Shown here in pieces: positions 10,248-19,508 of a stretch of DNA of 64,000 bases. This DNA is from SAR324 cluster bacterium (lineage in GTDB: Bacteria > SAR324 > XYD2-FULL-50-16), in the NCBI GenBank assembly GCA_028282885.1, contig JANQGX010000074.1, forward strand, positions 1-64,000, given 5' to 3'. Numbering within the stretch: position 1 is the stretch's first letter; each line of letters starts with the position of its first letter. The translations under genes were made by a program, and so were the position numbers. The notes beneath the pieces are model-generated. The model searched no databases. It had not been told where the DNA came from and worked only from the letters and a program-made list of their open reading frames with translations.

Positions 10248-10892
10248 ATGCCAATTGAAAAAGAAGCGCTTGTTATTCTAAAAGGGGATCCTCCGACACC
10301 TGCTCTGTTCAAGCGCTTGCAAGAGGCCGCTGATCTGATTGTCTGCGCCGACGGTGCTGCTGATTACCTGAAAGAGTTCGATGTAGGTCCGGATTTGGTT
10401 ATCGGTGATTTTGATTCCATCTCGAAAAAGTCAATTTCGGCGACCGAGACCACGGAATATCTGGAGATGGCAGATCAGGAGTTCACTGATGGAGAAAAGG
10501 CATTGCGATATTGCAATAACAGAGGCTTCAATCGAGTGAGTGTTACAGGGGCTTTCGGTGGTCGATTGGATCACAGCCTGTATAACATAGAGCTGCTAAA
10601 AAAAATGTTGGATCTGGGACTTACAGTGACTTGCTACACCAATACCGAAAAGGTATTTTTGGCAGACGAATCGGTCCGCCTGAATGACAAGCCGGGAGCC
10701 AGGATCTCATTTACCCCTATTTTTGGCCCGGTGAGAGGAGTGACTACTCAAGGCTTGGAATGGGATTTGGATAAAGTAGATTTGGAATTTGGCAGATTTA
10801 GCAGCATATCCAATCGAATTACCTCCTCTCCCGCAGAGATAAAATTCTCCAAAGGAGAACTACTCATTTTTGTGGAGCATCATCTATCCTGA
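10248..10892 (+). CDS. thiN: thiamine pyrophosphokinase
   Basis: It transfers pyrophosphate from ATP to thiamine to form the cofactor TPP. The catalytic domain is clear: ICADGAADYLKEFDVGPDLVIGDFDSI near residues 30-60 holds the conserved acidic metal-binding residues, and GAFGGRLDHSLYNIELL follows near 100. The C-terminal thiamine-binding beta sandwich contains GLEWDL and SNRI. The length of 214 aa is standard. It is translationally close to folB (3 nt gap), pairing two cofactor genes. A small hairpin lies between its stop and the convergent glycosyltransferase gene. No TPP riboswitch was seen. Confidence 0.93.
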   Translation: MPIEKEALVILKGDPPTPALFKRLQEAADLIVCADGAADYLKEFDVGPDLVIGDFDSISKKSISATETTEYLEMADQEFTDGEKALRYCNNRGFNRVSVTGAFGGRLDHSLYNIELLKKMLDLGLTVTCYTNTEKVFLADESVRLNDKPGARISFTPIFGPVRGVTTQGLEWDLDKVDLEFGRFSSISNRITSSPAEIKFSKGELLIFVEHHLS

Positions 10893-10896
10893 ATCA

Positions 10897-10913
10897 CAAA
10901 CCAAAGTGGTTTG
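10897..10913. terminator. possible hairpin between convergent genes
   Basis: CAAACCA (10897-10903) pairs with TGGTTTG (10907-10913) over a 3-nt loop, in the 36-bp gap between the thiN stop and the convergent glycosyltransferase stop. A T6 run is 16 nt further on the plus strand. It may serve one or both transcripts, but it is not a canonical intrinsic terminator. Confidence 0.3.
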
Positions 10914-10928
10914 GCTGGAGTCTCCGAT

Positions 10929-13268
10929 TCAGTTTTTTACGGAAACCTCCTTTCCGGTAACTGCGCTAAACACTGTATCATGAAGCATATCAAGTTGTTT
11001 TTCGGGATGATATTTACTTTTAACCGTGTTTAATCCTTTCTCTCTCAACAGTCGGATATCAACTTGCCCGTCCAGCAGCATCCGGATGATCTCAATCAGT
11101 TCATCGCCTGATTCGGCATTATAAAGGAAGCCATTCTCCCTGTTTTTTATGATCTCAGTAAGCGCACCTGACCGATTCGTAATCACCAGCACTTCCCTTG
11201 CCATTGCTTCGATTGCTGTCAATCCAAATGATTCCGGTACGAGTGAGGGAATAATCAAGGCATCCAGCTCGTTGTAGATATCAAGTTTGTTGCTCTTGAA
11301 TCCACGATAATCAACCTGCCAACCCGACTGCTGCAGTTCTTCAATCATGGTTTGAATTTCCTGCCAATGCTCATTATCGTGTATCAGGGGTTCTCCATAA
11401 AGTGAAAGGGAGATGGGCAACACAGTATCTAATTTAAGCAAAGCCTGAAGGACGGTCCACTGACCTTTAACCTTAGAGATTTGCCCGACAATACCAAACC
11501 GAATCGGAGTGCAGATTTGATCGGATCTGGAAGTAAGCTTCGTAGTTAACAACTCCGGAGATACCCAATTGGAGATGACACACATCTTGTTATAGACTGG
11601 GTGTTCCAGGTATTGATTTTCAAGTAGCTTTGAAACTGCGAAAATGGATTTGACTCCGGGTAGCCTGCCAAATATTTTGACAGCCCTTTTCTGTCGCTCT
11701 TCAAGAAAAAGGTGAAGATGGATGAACAGCTTTAATGAAAAGAGGAGGGAGATAAAGGTACCATTCAGGTAAGTACGCCCACCATTGCAATAAATCACTG
11801 AAATATTGTATTTCCTGACAAGTCTGCCAATGAAATAGCTGCTTTTGATCGAGCTCAGGATATATTTTGCAATATCAACCACATAGATCTCTCTGTACCC
11901 CGGCTCCCATGTTTTAATGATGAATGGTGAGAACCCGTGATCGGATAGAAGTTTGGTAAACTTCCCTTCCTCGGGGACCGATACAAAGACATTCCATTGA
12001 TGGCTGGATCGGAATTTCTCCAGAATATCCAATAGTATGACCTGACCGCCCCCGACTCGATCCCCGTACTGATCCAGAAATAATATGTTGTGCCTGGGCT
12101 GTGCAGTAACAGCTTTGCGGGGAGCTCGGCGAACAGGAGCCGGAACTTCCGCAATCCTGTCATAGATTTCAAAGTGCTCTAGTGCTGATTTCTCCCAAGT
12201 GTACTTTTGGACCTGATTGAACCCCCGGCTGACATATTCATTTTGGAGATCGTTATCCGTCAACATACGTACAATGCCCTGGGCGATTTCTCTATTGTTA
12301 TAGGGGTTTATCAGCATGGCCGCGTCTTCAACAACTTCCGGAATGGAAGAGCAATTTGAGGTGATCACAGGCGTTCCGCAGGCCATAGCCTCCAGGACTG
12401 TCAGGCCGAAACCCTCATAGAAGGAGGGCAACAAAAACAAGAGGGCGCGTGAATAAATAGCGGGGAGGACCTCTGTGGGTAGAAAACCGGTAAAGATAAG
12501 TCTTTCTCTAATTCGTCTGTCGTTAATCGCTTCTTTTAAGCCCGGGTTCTCCCTGAACATATTGTAGTCGTTTCCAAGGATCACCAATGGAGGAAGATCC
12601 GGGGACATGGCGACTGCTTCACGATAGCTTGTAACAAGCCCGACAATATTTTTATGAGGTTTCAGATTGCCAAGAAAAAGTATGAACTCATCCGGTAGAT
12701 TGTATTGTCTAATGATGTTTTCGGATTCCTCTTTGGGGATAGGCCTGTAATCAGGGCTGACTCCATTGTAAATGACTGATATTTTTTCCGGATCAATGTC
12801 AAAATACCGGGTGATCTCAGATTTGGAAAAATTGGATACGGTTACGATATGATCAGCTTTGACTAAAATCCTCTTGAAAAAAAGGTTGGAATAGAGTCGC
12901 TTCAACAAGCCCGGAAAGAACTGTCTCATTGCCAGATGACAGACATCATGGACGGTGATGATCAGTTTACCCGGATACAACAGGGGGGCATTGTAATGGG
13001 GAACATGAAGAATACCGAAGGGATCTATCTTGGTTACCCAGCCGAACTGTTCTCCAATACTGTAAATTTCCTCATTATATTCGTTTAACGGAAATCTCAG
13101 TCGTTTGGAAAGAATATCGCGATGTTCTTTTCTGACCAGCAAGCGAAAATTGAATTCGAAATCGTTTTTCTGATACTGGTAAATCAGATTTTCGATATAC
13201 GTTCCGATACCACTACTGCCAAATTGACGACAATCCAGGTTGATTTGATAATCCGACTGTCTACTCAT
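10929..13268 (-). CDS. double-domain GT4 glycosyltransferase
   Basis: This is a fusion of two GT-B glycosyltransferases of family GT4, likely adding two sugars to a surface glycan. The first domain (about residues 1-375) has GSSGIGTYIENL at the acceptor-side start and GFGLTVLEAMACGTPVITS, the nucleotide-sugar E-x7-E motif. A Pro/Arg-rich linker (PAPVRRAPRKA) follows. The second domain (about residues 395-765) has VGGGQVILLDIL and ESFGLTAIEAMAREVLVIT, again with both glutamates. No membrane segment or signal is present. It lies 83 bp downstream of an unrecognised 597-aa gene on the same strand, so the two may form one operon. Donor and acceptor sugars cannot be inferred. The N-terminal half resembles mannosyltransferases only in general pattern. 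Confidence 0.88.
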   Translation of the reverse strand: MSRQSDYQINLDCRQFGSSGIGTYIENLIYQYQKNDFEFNFRLLVRKEHRDILSKRLRFPLNEYNEEIYSIGEQFGWVTKIDPFGILHVPHYNAPLLYPGKLIITVHDVCHLAMRQFFPGLLKRLYSNLFFKRILVKADHIVTVSNFSKSEITRYFDIDPEKISVIYNGVSPDYRPIPKEESENIIRQYNLPDEFILFLGNLKPHKNIVGLVTSYREAVAMSPDLPPLVILGNDYNMFRENPGLKEAINDRRIRERLIFTGFLPTEVLPAIYSRALLFLLPSFYEGFGLTVLEAMACGTPVITSNCSSIPEVVEDAAMLINPYNNREIAQGIVRMLTDNDLQNEYVSRGFNQVQKYTWEKSALEHFEIYDRIAEVPAPVRRAPRKAVTAQPRHNILFLDQYGDRVGGGQVILLDILEKFRSSHQWNVFVSVPEEGKFTKLLSDHGFSPFIIKTWEPGYREIYVVDIAKYILSSIKSSYFIGRLVRKYNISVIYCNGGRTYLNGTFISLLFSLKLFIHLHLFLEERQKRAVKIFGRLPGVKSIFAVSKLLENQYLEHPVYNKMCVISNWVSPELLTTKLTSRSDQICTPIRFGIVGQISKVKGQWTVLQALLKLDTVLPISLSLYGEPLIHDNEHWQEIQTMIEELQQSGWQVDYRGFKSNKLDIYNELDALIIPSLVPESFGLTAIEAMAREVLVITNRSGALTEIIKNRENGFLYNAESGDELIEIIRMLLDGQVDIRLLREKGLNTVKSKYHPEKQLDMLHDTVFSAVTGKEVSVKN

Positions 13269-13351
13269 GTAAAATAGTAGTTGAGTTTTGTTACTGGATA
13301 CACCGCCGGTTCAGGGTAAGCCGGGATGATCCAGGGCATATGCCAACGGGT

Positions 13352-15145
13352 TTAATAGCCCGACTTAATAATACTTGAAGCGTACGACGTTAGTATCTCC
13401 TTTAAATCTGCATTCTGTCTTGTGATTTTCTGATGATTCAATACATAAAAATCGAGTGTTTCAGAGCCCTCCCTGATGATTTTTAGGGGGAGTTTTAAAG
13501 CACATTTTTCTTCAAGATAAATCTGCAAGAAAAGGAAGGCTATCTGGAATCGGATCTGGTTTTCAATTCTCTTTTCAATATACACTTTTATGATTTCCAG
13601 AAATTTATCGGCTTTTTCTCTCTGTTTCCCGGTGTGTAGCAGATAGAACTGATGAATCAGGGCAAAGGAGATGAAATAGGACCATCCCTGTTCATACTCG
13701 GACATGGTTTTCTCCTTATCCGCAGATTCCACCTCTTTTTCCAGGCTAAGATGTGAACAGATTCTGCAGGTATGCAATAGATCCTTGATAATAGGTACCC
13801 TGATCTCAATACCGTTTATCAGTTCCTGGAACCGTTTGAAATCCGGTATTTCGTCGAGTTTCGAGTCAGTTCTTTTATGATAGGCCTGAAAACAGTTTAC
13901 CGCCCTGAAAGCAGCTTCAAACAGTTTTTGATAGATTGAGTTTTTGTATTGGTTAGAGATCAGTTGAATGATTTTTTCAGATTTGTATTTCCCGGGATAG
14001 TTTTCAAACAATTTTTGGCGCCATATCCAGAGTGGAAACTCCAACTGCTCCCGCTTCTGCTCAGGTGTAAGGATTGAGTTTTCAATCAAAAAAAGTTTAA
14101 CCAGTCTCTTCCTTTTTAGATAGTTGATACGACCGTTTAAAATTCCTAACCAGTAATCGGATTCTGAAAAATCACTGATCCGCAAACTCTGGTTGATTGC
14201 AAAATATTGTTGGCAGTCCTTTAGATCTTGAATACAAGTAGTGACATATTGCAGTTTTTCTGCAATCCCATCAAAAGCGGACCACTGGTTTTTCTCGTGC
14301 AGCAGCCTGTATGTTTTATCTTCATGTGGGAGGATAACACCGATTTTGGGAGTGGTTTGAAAAATATTGTCCAGACATTCCTTGAGAAATTGATCCCGGT
14401 TTTCGTTGGCTCGATCCATATGAAAGTCAAAACACTCATCCAGAAGATTGTTGGTTGAAGCCTCGGAGGTTTTACACTCGTCTTCAATCGATTTGAAAAA
14501 CTCGTTCTTTCCAAATTCAACTGCCTTGTTTTTTTTCAATTTAAAACCACTTGAAAAATGCTTAAACGCTGCCAATGCCGATTGGGGAAACAGATCCAAC
14601 TGTCGGCAAAAATACATTTTTTCAAGAGTATCAAAACCAAAACTTGCTTTTTTGACGCTTAACTCTTTAAAGGGTTTTCGTTTAAGGATGTTTTCATTGA
14701 AATAGAGTGTTCCGAAAAGCTTCGAAAAGACGAGACGAACCGTTTTAATTACAGTTTCATAAGACTCAATTTTATTTGGAATGATGACCTGAATGACAGG
14801 ATAACCTGCTTGCCAGCTAATCATTGAAGCTGGTAAATTCAATTCATTTTGATCATCGTTTGTTTTTGCCCAGGCCTGTTTTGAGAAAAAGATAACCTGT
14901 GGATTGGTGTTTTGCAGGTAGAGTTGCTGAGATTCAGCGTTTGAGAAGACTCTGCCGACCAGGTTTGAGAGAATGGATTTGGTTTTGTCGTCAATCTTTC
15001 CCTTGAATTCCAAAGGAATAGAATAGTCTCTCTGGATAATATCCGTGTCCGATTCGACAAACTGCTCTTCAAAGATCTGTTTGTATTTCGGATCAAACCT
15101 TAACTCAAGGAAATCATCACCAAGCGATTCACTATCTGCGGCCAT
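13352..15145 (-). CDS. unrecognised cytoplasmic protein, 597 aa
   Basis: I do not recognise this protein. It is 597 aa, has no signal peptide or membrane segment, and is rich in Lys, Glu, Phe and Leu with a largely helical look. Features that can be seen are an acidic N-terminus (SLGDDFLELRFDPKYK), a cysteine pair in TCRIC near residue 470, and helix-rich sequence throughout the C-terminal half. The start at 15145 is supported by AAGGA placed about 8 nt upstream. It is divergent from holA across about 100 bp, which must hold promoters for both. It is probably transcribed together with the double GT4 glycosyltransferase downstream. A structural or scaffold role in glycan synthesis is conceivable but unsupported. 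Confidence 0.8.
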   Translation of the reverse strand: MAADSESLGDDFLELRFDPKYKQIFEEQFVESDTDIIQRDYSIPLEFKGKIDDKTKSILSNLVGRVFSNAESQQLYLQNTNPQVIFFSKQAWAKTNDDQNELNLPASMISWQAGYPVIQVIIPNKIESYETVIKTVRLVFSKLFGTLYFNENILKRKPFKELSVKKASFGFDTLEKMYFCRQLDLFPQSALAAFKHFSSGFKLKKNKAVEFGKNEFFKSIEDECKTSEASTNNLLDECFDFHMDRANENRDQFLKECLDNIFQTTPKIGVILPHEDKTYRLLHEKNQWSAFDGIAEKLQYVTTCIQDLKDCQQYFAINQSLRISDFSESDYWLGILNGRINYLKRKRLVKLFLIENSILTPEQKREQLEFPLWIWRQKLFENYPGKYKSEKIIQLISNQYKNSIYQKLFEAAFRAVNCFQAYHKRTDSKLDEIPDFKRFQELINGIEIRVPIIKDLLHTCRICSHLSLEKEVESADKEKTMSEYEQGWSYFISFALIHQFYLLHTGKQREKADKFLEIIKVYIEKRIENQIRFQIAFLFLQIYLEEKCALKLPLKIIREGSETLDFYVLNHQKITRQNADLKEILTSYASSIIKSGY

Positions 15146-15247
15146 TCAACAATCCTTTGTCTGTCGTTTGCCAAGGAAGATTATTTCACGATTCCGAACA
15201 CACGGTATCGTAATCGAAGAATCACGTGTTCACGTTTATAAAGAGAA

Positions 15248-16633
15248 ATGAAACACATCCATTTTATTTATGGTAACCAACCGCTAGAAATCAAAGAAGA
15301 GGTGAAGAATCTGGTGAATACCCTTCTTCCGCCGGAAAACAAAGATGAAGCGGTCTTCTATTTTGATATTGAAGATTTTTTTTCAAAAGATCAAAACCAA
15401 AATCAGAATTTGGTTGGTGAGTTCAAAAATACCTGTGAAACGGTCTCATTTTTCTCCCCGGTGATCATGGTATGTTTGGCTAACTTACAAGCCTTACAAA
15501 CAGCAAAAAAACAGAAAGAACCTTTGAACAAGGAGCTGGAAGGAATCAATCTGGTTAAACAGGATCAGTCAAGCGATTTGACCTGGTTTGATGCGGATAC
15601 CCTGCTGGAGGCAAAGGATTCTAGATATCGACTGACAGGCAAGCAGATAGTAAAAAAAATCACTCATTTGGCCGGGAATCGTTATTCTGTTGTTCTTGAG
15701 GAAGCATGGATTGATCGTGAGGTGGTGCAGGTTAAGGGGAGTAAGCATTATCCCATTTCGATCAAAAATTTCCTGCTGAAGAAACTAAACAAAGATCTAC
15801 AATTTGATTCCGAAGCAACAACGCCTGTCGCTAATTCCCGTGAGGCGGATGGCTTTGTAACATTGCTGAAGCAATACCTTGAATCCCCTCCACCTCAGGT
15901 AGAACTTGTTATTACCGCCAACATTAAGCATACGCGAGAATTGAACAAAGAGGTCTATTCACTCCTGAAAAAAAACGCCAAAGAAGTTCGCAAGACTGTT
16001 TCCTACGATGATTTCAGACCGGTGGCCTGGACAATCCAGCGTGCCAGGGAGAAAGGAATTGTTTTGGATCAGGTGTTGGCAGATCTGTTAATTGAAATAG
16101 CGGGTTCCGACTATTCAATTCTAAACACCGAACTGGAAAAGCTTTCCGTACTCATTGCAGCCGACCAAAAGATCACACCCGAGGTTTTGCTGGAAAGTGT
16201 AAGTCAGTCTAAAAATTTCACCCGTTTTCGGATTTCCGATTTTCTCACCCAGAAGGATCTTAAAAATTCACTTGAGTGTCTGGAACTTTTACTGGAAGGA
16301 AGTGCGACGGATTATATCGCTATTTTCTCCATTATAGCCGCTCAATTTCGACGACTTTTGAAGATTGCCTGGATGCTCGAACAGGATTTACCTGAACAGA
16401 AAATCATATCCCAACTGGGGATCAATCAATGGATAGCGAAACAACTGATAAAGCAAACCGGCAATTTTGAAACAAAGGAGTTGGAAAACCTTGTCGTTTT
16501 TTTATCGAAGATCGACGTTCAACTGAAATATGCTTCCAAAGATGCCATTACCCTGCTGGAAAACATCTGTTTTCTGGTTTGCCAAAGCGAATTCAAAAAC
16601 AGCAGTTGCATAAAAAAACACTGGTTGCCATAG
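15248..16633 (+). CDS. holA: DNA polymerase III delta subunit HolA
   Basis: The delta subunit opens the sliding clamp as part of the clamp loader. The N-terminal degenerate AAA+ fold begins IHFIYGNQPLEIKEEV. The central part has VELVITANIKHTRELNKEVYSLLKK and the helical VAWTIQRAREKGIVLDQVLADLLIEIAGSD. The C-terminal collar domain follows with FRISDFLTQKDLKNSLECLELLL. The order matches the family throughout. At 461 aa it is clearly longer than the usual 330-345 aa. The extra length sits in the N-terminal half, about residues 80-200, around the Lys-rich linker GSKHYPISIKNFLLKK. The comEC-like gene starts 3 nt after its stop, so the two are translationally linked. Confidence 0.9.
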   Translation: MKHIHFIYGNQPLEIKEEVKNLVNTLLPPENKDEAVFYFDIEDFFSKDQNQNQNLVGEFKNTCETVSFFSPVIMVCLANLQALQTAKKQKEPLNKELEGINLVKQDQSSDLTWFDADTLLEAKDSRYRLTGKQIVKKITHLAGNRYSVVLEEAWIDREVVQVKGSKHYPISIKNFLLKKLNKDLQFDSEATTPVANSREADGFVTLLKQYLESPPPQVELVITANIKHTRELNKEVYSLLKKNAKEVRKTVSYDDFRPVAWTIQRAREKGIVLDQVLADLLIEIAGSDYSILNTELEKLSVLIAADQKITPEVLLESVSQSKNFTRFRISDFLTQKDLKNSLECLELLLEGSATDYIAIFSIIAAQFRRLLKIAWMLEQDLPEQKIISQLGINQWIAKQLIKQTGNFETKELENLVVFLSKIDVQLKYASKDAITLLENICFLVCQSEFKNSSCIKKHWLP

Positions 16634-16636
16634 ATC

Positions 16637-18169
16637 ATGGTTGATACCCAGGTATCGAAACTAAAAAAAACCATCTTCACACCGACTTTCTGCCTCCTCA
16701 TTCTGCTTGCCCCCTTTTTTCTCTTTTTCTTTGAAATAGAGCTTTGGTGGATAGCAATCATCCTCTTTCAGTTCGCTATTATCCTATTGGGTTTCTTGGT
16801 AATCGAATGGAGGTTTGTCTCTCTGGTTACGCTGGGCCTGTTACTTTTGTTTAATACATCCTGGTTTTTAGCAACAGATTCGCTTCCATCGTCTTGCTCA
16901 AAACAGATCAATACGCTGACAGGTCAGGTTAAAAATGATGCCTACCTGAAACCTTCTACGATCGAACTGATTAAAGTAACAACCTGGTGCAAAAGTCGGT
17001 CAACTGTCAAACCCGCTGCGAGGATTAACCTGCCCGCCGGATTCTATAAAAAACCTGTGAGGTTTAAAACAGGTGACCGGTTGGAGTTCAAAAATCTGAA
17101 ACTAAAGGCCGATGGGGTATTTCTTTTGGAATTGAAGGCGCCAACTGATGCTCGCGTTTTTAACCTGACATTTCAGGATAAAGTGCTGGAAAGAAGCTCA
17201 CTACTTCTCTATATCCAGGCGAAGGCGCGATACTATCTGGATGGTTTTGCCCTGGGCGTCGCTAAAGCACTATTAACGGCAGATCGGACGGACATCGAGT
17301 CGCAATGGTATGATAAATTCAGAAAACTGGGGGTTATGCATATCTTCGCCATTTCGGGTATGCACATTGGAATCATCTATCTCTGGCTTTCTTTCGTTCT
17401 AAGAAGAATACTCTCAATTCCAACCGTGCTAGTTGAAAGAGGGATGGGAGTATTAATGTCAGACCTAATAAGTCTGTTCCTTATTATCATGTTCCTCCGC
17501 ATGATCGGAATGCCGATTTCGGCAAAACGAGCCGTCATCATGCTAAGTTGGTGGATGTTGATCAGGCATGTTTTTAGCTGGCAACCACTCTGGTTTGTCC
17601 TGTTGGGCGTAGCAAACGGAATTTTGGTGTACAATCCGCTCGCCATTGGTCAGGTTTCATTTCAGCTCTCGTTTCTTTCCGTTTTTGGCATTCTCCTGAT
17701 TCTACCTTTTCTGCCCGTGACATCGCTTGATGATGCGTTCTGGAGGAGATTTATCAAACAAGCCCTTGCCACTTTTTTCATTAGTTGCTGGTTATTAATT
17801 TTTACCTTTCCTGTTGTTCACCTTTTAACAGGATTCCACTCTCCATTAACCCCTTTAAGTAACCTCATTCACATTCTTTTTGTCAGTCTGGTTTTTCTAC
17901 CTTTGCTGATTCTTGTTCTAGGGGTGAATCTTCTAGGGTACTTTTTCGGTTTATATATCAGTGAGTTTTACCTCTATTCCCTGGTTAACTTCTTGGCCAC
18001 GGTTTGGCAAAAGCTGCTCATTTGGAACAATCATGTCAACGATCATCTGTTATTTCAATTTTCGGTCGATTGGAGTTTTGGCTATTTAATTCTCTATTGG
18101 GGAGTCTTGATGGTTTTTCCGCTTTTTTTTATCAAGCCAGGAAGTCATTCAAAAGAAAAAAGAAACTAA
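16637..18169 (+). CDS. ComEC/Rec2-family membrane protein lacking the metallo-hydrolase domain
   Basis: ComEC proteins form the inner-membrane channel for DNA uptake. Two or three membrane segments at the N-terminus (residues 15-80) precede a small OB-like periplasmic domain with LTGQVKNDAY and FKTGDRLEFKNLKL. The polytopic Competence domain then contains the signature HIFAISGMHIGIIY and the later NPLAIGQVSFQLSFLSVFGILL. The protein ends soon after the last membrane helices at 510 aa. Full-length ComEC is usually 700-800 aa and carries a C-terminal beta-lactamase-like domain, which is absent here. It may be a short functional variant. No other competence genes are in the window apart from the distant pseudopilins and a GspE/PilB ATPase. 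Confidence 0.88.
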   Translation: MVDTQVSKLKKTIFTPTFCLLILLAPFFLFFFEIELWWIAIILFQFAIILLGFLVIEWRFVSLVTLGLLLLFNTSWFLATDSLPSSCSKQINTLTGQVKNDAYLKPSTIELIKVTTWCKSRSTVKPAARINLPAGFYKKPVRFKTGDRLEFKNLKLKADGVFLLELKAPTDARVFNLTFQDKVLERSSLLLYIQAKARYYLDGFALGVAKALLTADRTDIESQWYDKFRKLGVMHIFAISGMHIGIIYLWLSFVLRRILSIPTVLVERGMGVLMSDLISLFLIIMFLRMIGMPISAKRAVIMLSWWMLIRHVFSWQPLWFVLLGVANGILVYNPLAIGQVSFQLSFLSVFGILLILPFLPVTSLDDAFWRRFIKQALATFFISCWLLIFTFPVVHLLTGFHSPLTPLSNLIHILFVSLVFLPLLILVLGVNLLGYFFGLYISEFYLYSLVNFLATVWQKLLIWNNHVNDHLLFQFSVDWSFGYLILYWGVLMVFPLFFIKPGSHSKEKRN

Positions 18170-18263
18170 TGTTCACTTTTATCTTGACAAATGTTTCCCT
18201 GTGTAAATAGCATACACTTGTTCACTATACTTTGGATTACTTAAGTAAAATTGACAGGTTGCT

Positions 18264-18407
18264 ATGAAAAAGACTGAAAAAAAGCTGGTTATGGTCGGTA
18301 TAAGAAGAAAAGGTGAAAAGAGATTTACCCTTCAATCCATCTCAAGAAAGAAGGCTGAAGCGGTAGTAATCAGAGAAAAAGTGAATAGGCCCGTCCTGGT
18401 AGCGTAA
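18264..18407 (+). CDS. small basic ORF, 47 aa
   Basis: An ATG behind ACAGG opens a 47-codon reading frame ending in TAA at 18405-18407. The peptide begins MKKTEKKLVMVGIRRKGEKR and is very rich in Lys and Arg, with no membrane segment and no cysteines. The alternation of basic and hydrophobic residues looks like a small beta-rich RNA- or DNA-binding protein. It sits between comEC and the convergent M23 peptidase. I do not recognise a family. The good start context and the biased composition argue for a real gene, but without homologues this remains a candidate. Confidence 0.5.
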   Translation: MKKTEKKLVMVGIRRKGEKRFTLQSISRKKAEAVVIREKVNRPVLVA

Positions 18408-18490
18408 GTAAATGAACCTACGAAGCAATCCGGGGATTTGGTTCCTTGAGATGTTTCCGGATCATGCAATGGTAAAAAAGGTCAACGGTC

Positions 18491-19378
18491 TTATTCAAGG
18501 AGGTATTTTTCAGGATTGACATGCTGGTCATTGACCAATACTTCGTAATGTAGATGAGGTGCGGTACTACGTCCCGTATTGCCCATCCGTGCTATCAGGT
18601 CCCCCCTTTTTACCTTTTGACCCACCTGGACTTCATATTTAGCCAAATGACCATAGCGGGTAACGATATTGTAACCATGGTCGATGACTAGAAACTCACC
18701 AAAACTGCCGTTAACGTATGTGTTAACAACCACCCCGTCAGCGGGCGCGATGATAGGAGTGAAAGGACGATTGGAGAAATCGAGTCCTAAATGCCGTTTG
18801 ATTTTGCCGGTGAAGGGATCGACTCTCTTGCCGAATCGTGACGAGATATGACCCCTGGTCGGGGCAATTGAAGGAGTTCTTGCCAATTTATCAGTTCTTT
18901 CCTGAAGATAGGCTCCCAACTGGAAAAAACTGATTTGGCGCAATTTTGTATCAAGATCCAGGCTTCTTAGCTTGTCGAGAAGACTCAGCTCACTGAAATT
19001 TGATCCACTCTCTGCATTGATCAGGTTACCGTTACCTCCAATATATCTGATTCTTGTGGAAGCTTCCTGTAATCCGATAATCAGACGGAGTTTTCTGTCG
19101 AATTCTTCCAGGTTTTCAAGGTCGTTCCTTTTTTTCAGCAATTGATTGTCCAATTCACGTATTTTGACTTTTTGAGACATCAAAGCTTGCTCTAACATAC
19201 TTTGATTTTTGCTCTTTTCTCGGATTGTGAAATAGTCAATTGAAATACCGGTAGCTATCAGGATAAAAACGACAAATGTTGCAATGGTGATCTTCAGAAA
19301 AAAGGATGAGAGTTCAAATCGTATGATCCTTCCGTCTTTCTGCGGAATAAGCATTATGGTGAGTTTGTTGCTGAGCAT
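18491..19378 (-). CDS. M23 family metallopeptidase (LytM-like), membrane anchored
   Basis: A predicted cell-wall endopeptidase or amidase activator. One membrane anchor lies near residues 20-45 (FFLKITIATFVVFILIATGISI). A periplasmic coiled coil follows (about 55-100: LEQALMSQKVKIRELDNQLLKKRNDLENLEEF). The LytM domain occupies the last 130 residues. It has HLGLDFSN (zinc His and Asp), GYNIVTRYGHL and the HLHYEV motif (His-x-His), so the zinc site is complete. I chose ATG 19378 because AGAGGA stands 3 nt before it. An upstream ATG at 19423 would add 15 residues without a ribosome binding site. The C-terminus HVNPEKYLLE is typical. The genes on both sides are on the opposite strand, so it is probably a single-gene unit. 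Confidence 0.92.
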   Translation of the reverse strand: MLSNKLTIMLIPQKDGRIIRFELSSFFLKITIATFVVFILIATGISIDYFTIREKSKNQSMLEQALMSQKVKIRELDNQLLKKRNDLENLEEFDRKLRLIIGLQEASTRIRYIGGNGNLINAESGSNFSELSLLDKLRSLDLDTKLRQISFFQLGAYLQERTDKLARTPSIAPTRGHISSRFGKRVDPFTGKIKRHLGLDFSNRPFTPIIAPADGVVVNTYVNGSFGEFLVIDHGYNIVTRYGHLAKYEVQVGQKVKRGDLIARMGNTGRSTAPHLHYEVLVNDQHVNPEKYLLE

Positions 19379-19508
19379 TTGTCCTCTGGTTTCTGTTTTC
19401 CAAAGATGCCGGAACATGTACATGTCATAGTGAAGGACGACGACATAAGCTGATTATAGAACCGCTATCATTCAAAATCAAGAACCTCCTTTTCGGGAAA
19501 CATTCGCA

